From Raphanus sativus (Eukaryota; Streptophyta; Magnoliopsida; Brassicales; Brassicaceae): a stretch of 64,000 nucleotides of DNA. Under the pieces are notes generated by a model. That model saw only the letters and a list, made by a program, of their open reading frames with translations. It did not search any database and was not told the origin of the DNA. A program made the position numbers and the translations under genes. The DNA is taken from NCBI RefSeq assembly GCF_000801105.2, contig NC_079512.1, positions 36,101,848 through 36,165,847 of the forward strand, read 5' to 3'. This document shows, in pieces, positions 15,987 to 27,314 of this stretch; position 1 is the first letter of the stretch, and each line of letters begins with the position of its first letter.

Positions 15987-17766
15987 TCAAAAGGCACAAG
16001 AAGGCGAAGCACGTCGAAAATCCATGATAAGAAGAGAGGCAACACTATGAGCAAGAGCTCCTAACACTACAAACACATGGAATATCTGATGGCTATGTCC
16101 CGCAATATCGAAAGCACCAGGCTTCCATCTCTCCGGTATACGGCTAACGTAAAACCCTGCCCCCGTTGCATACAACACAGCCATCGCTAGCTCGTAACCA
16201 AGAGCGATAAGCACGTTGGGATGATCCCAGTGAAGGTAAAGCACGTGCGAAGCGGGTATGACGCCTGAGAATCCCATCGTTAGGAAAAGAGCTGCCCTGA
16301 AAGATCTGAAACGGGGAGCTGAGAGTGCTGGAGAGAGGAGAGCAAAGATGGCGAGGAGACCAAGGATAGAGATCGAGGAGAGGTAGAAGAGGCGCCAGTT
16401 AGTGTGGCAAGAGAATGCGTAGTAGATTGGTGCGAAGAAGGAGCAGACGATCATGAGGGAGATTCCTGCGTAGTCTAGGCGCCAGAAGAAGAGGTTGAAA
16501 CGTCTGGAGTGGCAGGCGAAGAGGTGTGACATGGAGCTGCAGATCAAGCAGGTCATTGCTCCGGTTAAGAAGACTAGCCATGGCCATTTGGGAACTGTTT
16601 CGTAGTTAACTTCTCCTTGTGTGTTCAAGAACGAGCTAGTGTGTGTCACGTTCGAGTCCTGCCAAGAGACACATACTTTTAAACTTAAAAATCATTTTTA
16701 AAACATGTGATTTGGGAAAGGTAGGTGAGCAGAGAGAAAGAGTAACAAAAAAACAGAAGGGAGAGAGAAAAATCCAAGAAAGCCGAAACAAATAGTGGGG
16801 GGCAGGTTACATGTGATTCAAAGTAGGTGGGGGCATAAATCAAGCCTAAGAAACTGAAGTAGCCATTAACCAATGTAAACAAACATAAAGTAATAAGCAG
16901 TGGCAGATCTATGAGAACTAATTTTAATTAAGGATATTATCATGAACTTTGAGTTAGTAGGGAAGTCTGAGCTAAATATTTAATAAAATGAAAATTCTGA
17001 GCTAATTAATCTAAAGTAAATTTAGTGAGCACAATGAACATGACATGATGGGTGAAAGTTGCCAACTATTGAAAATTGCAATCACCATATCATATGTTAA
17101 CATGAGCACAAATGTCTTGCATGTATACTTAAGTATAAACAATGTCACAGAAAGGCATAAGAATCTTACGTGATGATCGCTGGAGAAGAAGTAAACGGCT
17201 TTAGCCATTGACGACCACGGCCAGCGAATTGTCACTCTGTCATTAGGACCCCACCAACCCAAGAAAGTTGAATTTTCTTTATTAATAAAACAAAAAAACA
17301 GAGCTCAAAATGACGACTTTCACCTTCTAGAATTCTTACCCGGAGAAGGCGCTGACAAATCCGGCGAGGCCGAGCTCCGTGGTTTCCATGGAGCTCACCA
17401 CCATCATCCATCCGAATATCAGAAACCCACCTAAGTGCCTGTGGTTTAGCAAACCGGAACCAATCTAAATTTCGAAAACCAGAAAATTTCACAAAAGGTT
17501 TATTTATAATTTGATTATTATAAAACATACGTCCAGATGTTGAGAGTCTCGTTGTGCCACGAGAAAGCGCTGAGGAAAGTCTCCTTGAGAGACCATTCAC
17601 ATCGGTAATGATTGTGTATGTACTCGTTGTCTTTGAGATACCTCGGCAACTCCTCGAACTTCATCAATCTCTTCTCAGATCTCTTCTTCTCACATGAATC
17701 CAAAGCCTTTTCATTTCTTGACGTTGTTGTCTTGGAAGATTCCCTCACCGCTCTCCGTTTCTGCAT
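15987..17766 (-). CDS. HHP2: heptahelical transmembrane protein, PAQR family (HHP2-like)
   Basis: Four exons on the minus strand: 17531-17766, 17340-17438, 17170-17236 and 15987-16658, closing in frame at 357 residues. The N-terminal cytosolic part contains [15 protein letters not shown] and [29 protein letters not shown], the conserved entry to the PAQR/adiponectin-receptor fold. Seven hydrophobic segments follow, including [22 protein letters not shown] and [21 protein letters not shown]. The metal-ligand pattern of the family is present: a [11 protein letters not shown] histidine and the C-terminal [19 protein letters not shown] histidines. Plant HHPs are membrane proteins responding to sugar, abscisic acid and cold. 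The start is the first ATG of the open frame. Exon 3 is only 67 bases. Synteny points to At4g30850 (HHP2). Confidence 0.9.
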
Positions 17767-19606
17767 GATTGTTACCTCCCTCTCGGACCTCCCCGGAAAA
17801 CAATAAAACAAATGGGAGGACAAATCGAGAGTTCGAGCTCCGGCGAGATTTCCGGCGAAGCAACCACCGTCGTTTATCTCTTTTATGTATTTTTTTTCTT
17901 GATATTGAGAATTAGTTTTGGTCTAGCGATCATCGTGGATGCTTCGTCTCCTACTTATACGGAGAAGAAACCTCTTTGGATTTTTAAAAAACGAGCAAGC
18001 TTCGTTACTTTCGTCTTCGTCCTACGTGGCAAGCCTTTGACCGGTCTTTATGTCCACGTGTTAGCTTGTGGTTGGGTGTCTTAGTTTTGCTTATTGTGAG
18101 GAGGATTACAGGTGATTTATATTTACCCGCCGTGTCCGTTTGAAACAAAAATAAAAATCATAAAGTTAGGGACTACCAGTTGGGAAGGTGAGAAATGCAG
18201 AAATTGTGGTGTCATTAAACAATTTAGTGTTTTCAAAGTTACACAAGTGGAGTGACGTAATTATTTTAATTCCAAAAAACCTTGTTTTTTACCCTAAGTT
18301 TTTTTTATGTACATTTCTCGAAACCAACGTAACATGTGATTAACTCTAAATAATCTTGTCGTGTTTGGTTTTTAATCATATAGCACTTCTCAAATGAATT
18401 GTCGTTTACGAAGTTGATAGACTTTCTAGTTCACGTTATGACCAATGCTGATATAAAATATGCTTCCTGTTTTATAAACTGTTAGAATCATCTCTCTTGA
18501 TATACTCCCTATTTTACTTTACATCAGACCAATTACAATGATAATTAATACAACCACTTTTGAGTAATGAAATCTATATTTTCATGTCATTTTTCCAGAC
18601 TTGATTATAAGACGGAGCGTGTTGATCGAAACAATTAAACCATAGGCCACAGCAACATAGAATGTAAGAATAAGTAAACTTTTTATTGGTTGTAGATTCT
18701 CCAAGGAGGATTAGATTCATAAGACAAGACACCACGTACATCTCTTTTCTTAATCGTATAAACCTGAAATTACTGTTAAATTAAATTGTTTATTATAAAC
18801 TAAACGCGTCAAACCTTTTAATATACGGATTTAAATTGAATCCGCTTATGAAAACAAAATACAGTTGGCCCAGAAATCGACGTTGGCATGTTGCTCCAAT
18901 GTTACATAGTGAACTGTGCAAAATTAAATAAATTATGTAGTTAACTACATCATGTATTCTATGGATTATGGTGATAGTGGAAGTGGTGTGGAACAATGGA
19001 CTTGACGAAGTAAGTAGACTGAGTCTTGTTAATGGTAGGATAGACATAACAAAGTGATTAAATGAGTGTTCATTCGAGAAAGTGATATTAAATGAGTGAA
19101 TCAAAAATGGAAATCAAGCACTTTTTGCCAAAAAAATGGAAATCACAACTTTTTGGTGTGCATATGATACTAGTTTTTTTTTTTTTAATTTATGTGAGTA
19201 CATGAATATTCATGCAACTTTTCAGATTTTTGAATTTAAGGAAAAACGTCCACACTAAAGTTTATGTATAACTACATCATCGTGCGTTTCGTATTTTTCC
19301 AAATGAACCGTAAGAGTGTACTCCACCCATAGCATATGAGAAAAGAAAAGCATCAACTACAAAAATGGTTATAGCAATGGGAGAAAACATTTAAAATATC
19401 ATATTTTTTACTTTCTTCCTCTAGTGATAAACTTTTATATTTGACTTGTAAATGAGATATTATTAAACAATTAATATCACAAAATGTCGACATATTTTGG
19501 ATGCTACGTGAACAACACACAAGCGCATCCAATATCCCTTTTAGAAACATAAAATATGAAGCCTAAATGATTTGGTATCAAGGAACTTGGACTCTCAAGA
19601 ATCAGG

Positions 19607-19842
19607 TGTGAGTCGGACTCAGCAATTCTTATCAAAGCTCTCAAAACAGATTCATCTCTGGCTGGTCTCTATGGGATTTTAGTGGATATTATCTCTTTAA
19701 CTTCTTCTTTTGAATGTATTTCTTTTCACTGGATTTTTCGTGTGAAAAAATGATGTAGCTGATAAGCTAGCAAAACAGGCTTTGTCTGTTGAACTGGTTT
19801 TAATGGCTCCAACTACTTTGGTTTTATTATTTAATATAAGTG
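19607..19842 (+). pseudogene. LINE retrotransposon RNase H-domain remnant
   Basis: The plus strand reads CESDSAILIKALKTDSSLAG, then LYGILVDIISLTSSFECISF and HWIFRVKK, followed by a frameshift into NDVADKLAKQALSVELVLMA. The ESDS…HWIxR…N.VADKLAK order is that of the RNase H domain found at the C-terminus of plant LINE polyproteins. Frameshifts and in-frame stops show it is dead. No target duplication or A-tail is evident around it. Confidence 0.7.
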
Positions 19843-20614
19843 TGTTTCAAAAAATATATATATATATAGCTTTTGGAATACGAAAGAACTATACAGTGTG
19901 TATAAGTTTGGACAATATATTTGATCAAATCTGATACACCTCAAGCGAAAGATTGCGAATTTTTACTTTATAGAACGTACCATACCCAAGATTTTTTATG
20001 CTGTATCGGCAGCAGCTGGATTCCTTGAGACTACTAGGCTGATAATCGGCGAGTGTTACTAGTGTTGTTGTGTTACGTTGCATGATAATCATGTGTTTTT
20101 TAGATGTCCTGTACATGACTATCTCTTTACTGAAATGTTTCAACTTTCTAGAATTTTAACTATTTAATTAGTAGGTATTTAACTAACGATAAAAATCATG
20201 GTATGGGTTGATGGGGTTGGCCACTTAGCTGACTAAATACAGGCCGTATATCTACTATATACTATTCCCACATACACACACACACACACATATACACTAT
20301 ACATATTTAAAAAAAATATATATATAAGAATCCAAATGATTTGTTAAGTATATTCCAAGTTGTCGTGAAGTGAACATATTTTCTAGTTTGCTTTGTTGGT
20401 CCGTTTTCCAACTAAATCGATTCTTAGACGCCATTGATTTCTTAGGACGAGTATTAACAATAAACAATACTCAACAGAAGAAGATGGACTAAAGATTACT
20501 CAGTATATCTCTGTGAAGTGTATAAATAAAGATGAGTGTTACCGTAACGTAGTAAATTGCATAAACTTAAAAGAAAACATCAATATTTTAGTAGAGTCTG
20601 TTGGTCGGTTCTTA

Positions 20615-21386
20615 GACCATCTCCAATGTATTTCCTTATTTTTTCTTTTATAATAGAAGAACTCTATAATAGAGATGTATTCTTCTGTAATGTATTTCTC
20701 TATTTGTTCTTCTAAAAAGGAATATTCTTAAAAGATTCTTTTATAATTTTACAATTAAAACATTTTATTTATAAATATTGAAAATTCACCCAATCATGTA
20801 ATCTTTTTAATTTTCATAAAATTGTAATATTATTTAAACTAAAATTTTTATTACAAAAAGCTATCATATATAATAAAATAAAATAAAGTAGACATTACCT
20901 AACCATAATACTATATTTTTACATAAGTAATTTGTTAATGCATTTCGAAGTGAGAAATAAATATTGATTAATATTTAGGTTGAACTTAAAGATTTTTATT
21001 AATATGTTAAATATATGTAAAACTTTTAATAGTTAAATTTTAATTTTAGTTTCAGTTAAAATAAAACGTTAAATTTCATTTGTTAATTTTTTAAATTTTG
21101 AATAAATTAATAGTATTTTTATTTTTGATTATTTATAATTGTGAAAATTTAAAAATTATTATGTAAACTGAAACTGTGTTATTATATGTAAAAAGAATTA
21201 TATTTATCTATAAACATGTATTTTAATTATAATCACAAAAAGTTAAAAAAATCATTTTGCAAATAAAAAAATATGTCTCTATTATAGAGGATTGCTATTT
21301 TAGAGGAAGAAATAGAAATGGGTTGGAGTAGATTTTACTCTATTATAGAGTATAGAGACAAATATAGTATAGGGTTGAAGATGCTC
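20615..21386. mobile_element. MITE-like element with GACCATCTCCAATG/GAGCATCTTCAACC ends
   Basis: The left end GACCATCTCCAATGTA and the complement of the right end GAGCATCTTCAACCCTA are inverted repeats. Flanking triplets are TTA and TTG, a degenerate 3-bp target duplication. The same terminal family is seen as a cleaner copy at 60535-60732. The interior is AT-rich and contains repeated CTATTATAGA words near both ends. PIF/Harbinger affiliation is inferred from the 3-bp target. Confidence 0.55.
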
Positions 21387-22408
21387 TTGGGCATTAGCTG
21401 ATATTGTTGTAAAAAAAAAAGACTAACAAAGCAAATATATATACAGATGTTCTAATAAACATTAACATCAATATATCATTATGTGTTTTTAACTTTTGTT
21501 ATTTTTGCTACATACATACATACTTTTATTTTGGCTTAGGGTCCTAGTTTGGACCGGCGCTGGATGTATGTATCGAGACACAACTAGCTAGGAACATATA
21601 AAACTTGATTAAATTGGAGGAAGTAAACTAAATCAGATAAAACCATATCCATATATGATCATCTGTTTGTAAACTAACAAACCTAACACAGATATCAGAT
21701 ATACTTCCAAATCGTGGTTTGATTATGTAAGCAAGTTTGTTCAGTTTGGTTTTAACGACATTCATAATTGCGTGTAGTACTGTTATACTGGGCAGTTATA
21801 ATGGGGGCCATTTAGGTGGTAGAAAAGTTTTTTCTTTTTACAAACCCAAGAAAACTTTGGGGTATTTACGAACACTCTTAAAAATACAAGACGTTTTCTA
21901 TAAATACTGAGAACAATGACAACTCTACAAATCTCCTAGGGAGCAAAACGCAGAAGAGTGTCTCGTCGACCTTTAGCCCATAAGTTTTTTTTTTTTTTTT
22001 GCTAAAACCTGTAGCCCATAAGTTGCAGCAAGATTAGCTTCAACAAACCCTTGAGAATATCTGCAAACAACGTGATTTATTAAAGTTTTGATTAGGTTTT
22101 AATTTTGGACAGTGGCTAATAAACCCATTTTTGCTTGTAACTGCGGCTTAATACCACTTTAACTTGTTCAATTTGTTTTGTTCTTTTCATTTTTGGGTTT
22201 AGTGTTAGTTTGTCATTTACTTACATTTTCTCATATATAAGAGTCCATGCATTGGCTGCCCATGTAGTTGTAGTTACGAGGAAAGTAATCAGAATCTCAC
22301 ACAAATTTCCAGCTCTTTTGTCACATGACACCAATCATAGTAAAGCCTACTGTCTCAACATAAAAAAAAAATTCACAAGGCCTACTGTCTGTTATTTTGC
22401 TAAGCCAG

Positions 22409-22416
22409 TATATAAA
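22409..22416 (+). promoter_or_regulatory. TATA box of the lipid-transfer protein gene
   Basis: TATATAAA followed by CACC, 56 bases before the start codon at 22472. The expected transcription start is about 30 bases downstream, in CA-rich sequence, leaving a short leader of about 30 bases. Confidence 0.65.
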
Positions 22417-22471
22417 CACCAGGCCCCTAAACAACTTCATTCAAAGCCACACTCACTAGATTCACACTTAA

Positions 22472-22923
22472 ATGGCTACAGGCTCTCGTGTTTTGATTGG
22501 TCTAACAATGATCCTTATACTCTTAGGAGAAATGCTAGTTCCAGGGGAAGGGACGTGCCAAGGAGACATCGAGGGTCTGATGAGAGAATGTGCTGTCTAC
22601 GTCCAGCGTCCTGGCCCAAAGGTAAACCCATCCGCAGCATGCTGCATAGTTGTTAAGAGATCAGACATCCCCTGCGCATGTGGCCGTATCACAGCCTCAG
22701 TTGAAAAGATGATAGACATGACTAAGGTTGTTCTTGTTACTTCCTTTTGTGGGAGGCCTCTCGCTCATGGTACCAAGTGTGGAAGTAAGTCTGTTATCCA
22801 TTAAGCAGCTTCATACTTTCATGGCTGTAATCTTGTAAAAACGGAAGGTCTATTTTCAATTGTTTTTTTTTGCTATCCTAGTGTGTTAATGTTCCTTATG
22901 TGGCAGGCTACATTGTGCCATGA
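22472..22923 (+). CDS. DIR1-like/nsLTP-family lipid-transfer protein
   Basis: Two exons, 22472-22784 and 22907-22923, give 109 residues ending GTKCGSYIVP. The donor is a perfect GGAA|GTAAGT and the acceptor TGTGGCAG. Reading through the donor instead would end CGSKSVIH. A signal peptide (MATGSRVLIGLTMILILLGE) precedes the eight-cysteine motif C-X10-C-X16-CC-X9-CXC-X22-C-X9-C, the hallmark of small secreted helical lipid carriers stabilised by four disulfides. Spacing resembles the DIR1-like and related nsLTP groups; the lipid ligand cannot be predicted. Probable counterpart of At4g30880. The gene stands alone between the 4.7-kb gap and the convergent UBP24. Confidence 0.87.
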
Positions 22924-23507
22924 GATTTGGGACCAGAACTTAAGACGCTATGGCTTTCTGGATAAAGTGTTGGTGCTCTACGGCCTTACTAGTCGCTACT
23001 TTAAATCTACTGTTGCAACTTCTAATGTATTGATCAAAATAAAAGTAATTCTTTGTTAGTCTTGGAAGACCATGGTGTCAAGCTTCAATGTTGTTTAAAC
23101 CGGATTACTAAAGCATGATCTTGATCAGCTAACCAAATCTCTGAACTATGATCCATAGTAATTACCAGAGCTAACCATAATTTTTCATTTGATCGCTATA
23201 ATTTTATTGATGTGTTCCCCCATCTATAAGAAGAAAGATGCTAAGTAGCACAAGCCAAGTTTTAGGATAATTTATAAGTCTGAAATAATAATAAACGTAT
23301 GAATAACATTAAAACATTCCCATCTCAAGGAATCAAAAACAAAACTTTCATGTAAACCAGGTTCTCTAAAACCTATTTACCTATTGAGATTCTCTGCTTC
23401 ATAGTTTTTATATGAGAGAACTCAAAATACAAGAAACTAAAGCCAAGAAAGATGTTTTGCTCCTCTCATTTCCCAGACAATGGAAACATGATTGTTTTTG
23501 ATTCTCT
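22924..23507. other. 3' regions of the LTP gene and convergent UBP24
   Basis: Holds the LTP 3' untranslated region, with an AATAAAA-type signal near 23038, and the UBP24 3' untranslated region near 23508. No other gene seen. Confidence 0.5.
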
Positions 23508-26120
23508 TTAAACTTGTTTGTAGAACAGAACATAGGCTTGGTCGTGCAAAACCTGTTTTGGCCCTATGGCAGTTACAGATGCATCATCGAACCTAAGCCA
23601 TTGATTGTTCTTTCTTCGAGCATCTGCGGTGTAGTGGCCTTTCGAGGGATCCCTTCCGTGGTGGGTAATCGTTGCCACAAGTTCATATTTTAAACCCTAT
23701 AAGAAGGAAGAGACTTGACTAAGTAATAATTCAAAGAATATCACAAAGACAGTTCTGTTTTAAAAAATGTAATTTACCCCGTTGGAAGGAGAAGAAGCAA
23801 GAAGGTAGCGGCCTAGGTTGAGCTCAAGGGGAAAGTGAACAGGTTTGTGGAGCTTAGTACTCCCTTGGTTTCCGTAGCTAAAACGCATAAGGTGCAGTAT
23901 CATTATCTTTGAGAGCTTCTGTATCTTTATCGACTTTCTAGCACTCACTACACCAGCCTGAAATAAAATAACTCAAACAAGCAAATAGGCCAATCATTAA
24001 ACCCTGTGGCCTATGCTGCTAACATCCAACAGATTCAATAGTTTACCTTCCCAGTAACAGAGGCTCGATACCCTTCAAGATCTTCTGGAGCAGAAAACAA
24101 ATGCAACGCATCTTCAATCGTACACACGGCTTCCGGGTGAATATCGAGGTGGAGTAAGAGATATGGCTGTACAGTAGCAGAATCTTTGTTCCCTGTTTCA
24201 CATTAATGACATATAAGTGGTTGGTTAATGAAGCAAGAGAAACTCTTTCCCAACTATTTTTATACCTTGTGCCTTCACTACGCTTCTGAGCTCCCCACCG
24301 AATATATCACTGAGCTCAGAAGGAACAAAGCTTTGTGTTCTTGTCACAGCAGATTTGTTTTTGGGTCCAACTGTTTCCCATTCATCATCATCGCTGGCAG
24401 AAGAAAGAACAGATGACTTCGAGCCAGTAAGCCTGGGGGACTCTTCCCTGAGTTTCAGCAACTCATCGTGCATTTGGTCCATTATAAAGCTCAAAAATTC
24501 CTGAGCATCTTCCTGCCTGTCAACACTCAACACAATATGTTGGAATCAGTTGGCTAATAAACATAGGAACAACAAACATTCAGACTCTTGTAAATAAAAG
24601 TCACACAAACCTTGGCCGACCAGACATGTTGTTGAGAACATCTGGGGTAAAGTTTCTAAGGACCGCTTCAAACATGGCTGGTGTAAAAGGTCTACCGAAC
24701 TCAACTACAGCAATGTTATTTCTGAAGCTTGAACTGCTTGGCACATCTAGTTCAGATATGAACTCGGAAAATGCAGCTAAAGTTGGAGACTCAGTCTGAG
24801 AACACACAACATGAAACAATCACGATCAGACAACATATATCTATTGAAAGCATAGAGAGAAACAAGAATGGCTAGAAACCTTTGGAATATCTTGGAGTTG
24901 TATTCCTTGGAGGAGCTGCACAAACGGAGAGCAAGAGAGTAAAGCCTGCAATGTTGCATTCAGGAAGCACAAGTTTCCAGCGTTTATCAATCCTCTTGGT
25001 GTAAAGTCTTTAACAGGCAGAGCAGGTTCAGTATGAACCATCTGGTTACTCTTTCTCGGTATGCTGCTGCCAGATGAAGAAGAATCACTTAACAAAACTT
25101 CGCTTTCCAGGGCTTGGAACTTTGAGCTTGAAGCTTTATACAAAGAATCACTTTCACCATCTGATACACACAACTTCTCCAAACCAGCCTTCACCGCCAC
25201 ACCATTGTTGAGAGGTTTTCTTTGAGAGACCTCTTTGATAGTTCCGTTTTCTACCACATGCTCCGGGACTCCTGAAGAGTGTTTCCCAGGGAGTTTTGCA
25301 ACTTTGTCATTGATCTTATCGGAGCTTGAAGGTCTAGGAGCATCAAGTCTCTTCTGAGACACAGCAGATTGAAAACTTTTATCTTCCTTATGAGAGCTGG
25401 AAGCATCGAGTCTCTTTTGAGACACAGCAGACTGTAAACTTTTATCTTCTTTATGAGAGCTGGAGGGTCGAGATTTAACTACTCCATCAGCAGCCTGAGC
25501 CTTCTTCAACTCGCCATTAGTGTTAACTGGAGAACGTTCGGTAACAAGATTCAAGGAGCCGAACTGTATACTCCCTAGAGACTTTTCTTTATGATTCTGA
25601 GGAGCCTTAACGGGTTTCTGCTGCTCAAGTAATGACCTTGTTTCATGTTCTGTAAAGGATCCAAACACAAATACCTGCACCGAACAAAAATAATCATAGC
25701 AAAGTGTCAGTAAGTAAATAGATATCATTTATAGCAACTTAAACAAAATCTGAAAGATTAAGTATAGCCTCACACATACACATTGAGCCTTAGAGAGAGA
25801 AACTACAATATAACAACCAACATAAACAAAGTGGAAGCTACATAAAAATCACAACTTTATTATCACTTAACAGATTATCAAAGCGGAAAAACATTAACTG
25901 ATACTATGTTTTGTCCGCTTAAAGTTCATATCTTTTTGTCGGAAACAGATCAAACACTTCATAAACGACAATAACAAAATCTATGCGAAACAAGATTCAC
26001 TCGTGTCGTCGTGTGAGCTTCGAATGTAACTATGTATCGTTCTAGACAGTGAGAACTAAAACCCTAAACTCAAGAGGGAGAGGAGAGAACAAGTGGGAAA
26101 GTTACCTTCTTGTCACTCAT
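23508..26120 (-). CDS. UBP24: ubiquitin-specific protease, UBP24 type
   Basis: Seven exons on the minus strand: 26106-26120, 24880-25674, 24611-24795, 24266-24516, 24047-24192, 23778-23957 and 23508-23696, giving 586 residues. The first exon encodes only MSDKK. The N-terminal 230 residues are Ser/Lys-rich and probably disordered. The C19 peptidase domain follows: Cys box [19 protein letters not shown] with catalytic Cys near 241, [19 protein letters not shown], and His box [15 protein letters not shown] with His near 544 and the partner Asp in WLRFDDASV. It removes ubiquitin from proteins; Arabidopsis UBP24 (At4g30890) acts in abscisic acid signalling. A 21-residue segment is duplicated in the N-terminal region. 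It is transcribed divergently from the DNase I-like gene. Confidence 0.92.
25341..25466 (-). repeat. 63-bp in-frame tandem duplication inside UBP24
   Basis: Two adjacent 63-bp units (25341-25403 and 25404-25466) encode the same 21-residue peptide twice, [20 protein letters not shown] and [20 protein letters not shown] plus Ala. They differ at a few positions. The unit lies in the disordered N-terminal region, so the change is unlikely to affect the catalytic domain. Confidence 0.85.
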
Positions 26121-27314
26121 ATTCGGCACATACAGGTAATCTGATTGAGAGAGAGATCCAACGGAGAAGAAGTTTCAGAGACTAGGGTTTGAGGCAGCAA
26201 CAACCCTGGATGAGAGTCGGCGACTTGAGAAGACATGAAAAGGAGGAAGATACGAGGGAAGAGAGAGATGATTTTAGAAAGGGAAAAGCCCCCCTTCTCG
26301 TTTCTTCTCTGCAAGTAAGTAAAGAGAGAGAGCGAGAGAGAGAAGAGAAAGATCAGACCTTTTTTGAGATTTGAGAGAGAGATTATTATTAGGGTTCCTT
26401 TTTCTCTCTTTGTCGGATAGTTTGGTGGGAGAGGAGAAGAGAGGACGGGAGCTTAAGTGCCGCGTTTTGGATATTTCGTCAAACGACGTCGTCCCGTCTT
26501 TTATATTTAACATCCCGGTTCAGTTGTTAAATTACAACTCTTCCGGTTTGGTACGGTCTGGTGTGACTTCTTACCACATTCACCAACTTCTTCACTGCTG
26601 TAGTGGTTAATCTAAAATTTACCGCTATCATGTGTCTCGGGTTCGAAACAAAAGAGTGTAAAAATAATATTTTTCCCTATTTTTATATATCAAAACCCTC
26701 TAAAAGAAGAAGAAAAAAAAATAGAAAGAGCGACCAACAAAAATAAAATCGCCGACGAGTTCACCGGTCCGTCATTCTCCTCCGACGGTTAGTTGTTTGA
26801 ATTCTTCTCCCTCTTCTGTTTTTATTATCTCTTTTTCTTTTTTCGATTTATTCATCTTCTCATTTGATATCTAATGATATACATATACATGTAAGGTTTA
26901 GAGAAAGAACTGTTTATAACTAGTATTATTTTTTGCAGGACAATAGCTCTGACAATGGTTTGGTAATGATATATACAGTAATAGTATCATCAAAAGGGCA
27001 TGACTTTCCGGTAAAATTCGTCAAATTTGCAAGACCCATAGTCTTCACTGTTGATAAGAGTTTGTAAGAAGAAGGTCAAGTACTAATTCGCGCAATATAA
27101 TACTATTAAATAAATATTAATAATGATGATTTTGATTTCTGAGCTGTTTCTCACCTTGAACTCACCGTTTAAGACTAAAGATTGAAAATAATTAGTGTAG
27201 GTCACGACGATGAGCCTGATGTGAAAGAGAGACCTTTGTTTTTTATTCGTTTATTATTTACAAAGCCAGCCAAAAACCAAAAACAACGGAGAGAAGATAG
27301 AAGAGACAAGAAGA
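26121..27314. other. shared upstream region of UBP24 and the DNase I-like gene
   Basis: A divergent promoter interval of about 1.2 kb. GA/CT-rich tracts near 26310-26420 and 26800-26830 resemble plant 5' leaders. A tract at 26602-26652 has a GTAGTGGTTAATC box-A-like word and a GGGTTCGAAAC box-B-like word, as in a decayed tRNA-derived SINE, but no A-tail or duplication is clear. A T-rich run ending TTTTTTGCAG near 26939 may be the end of an intron in the 5' leader. Confidence 0.45.

Larger units (their letters stand above)
17767..22471. other. 4.7-kb gene-poor interval where syntenic genes are missing
   Basis: AT-rich DNA without an intact gene. From recalled Arabidopsis order, ASHR3 (At4g30860) and MUS81 (At4g30870) should lie here, but I see no recognisable exons of either. 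Content seen: a LINE RNase H relic (19607-19842), a MITE-like element (20615-21386), a (CA)n tract near 20275 and an isolated hAT-like end (GGACCGGCGCTG) near 21553. Confidence 0.55.

Noticed and set aside
16897..16915. CAGTGGCAGATCTATGAG as a hAT element start in the third HHP2 intron
   Set aside because: No matching inverted end or target duplication was found nearby.
22210..22656. 148-residue ORF overlapping the lipid-transfer gene in another frame
   Set aside because: It crosses the promoter and leader of the LTP gene and lacks any domain.
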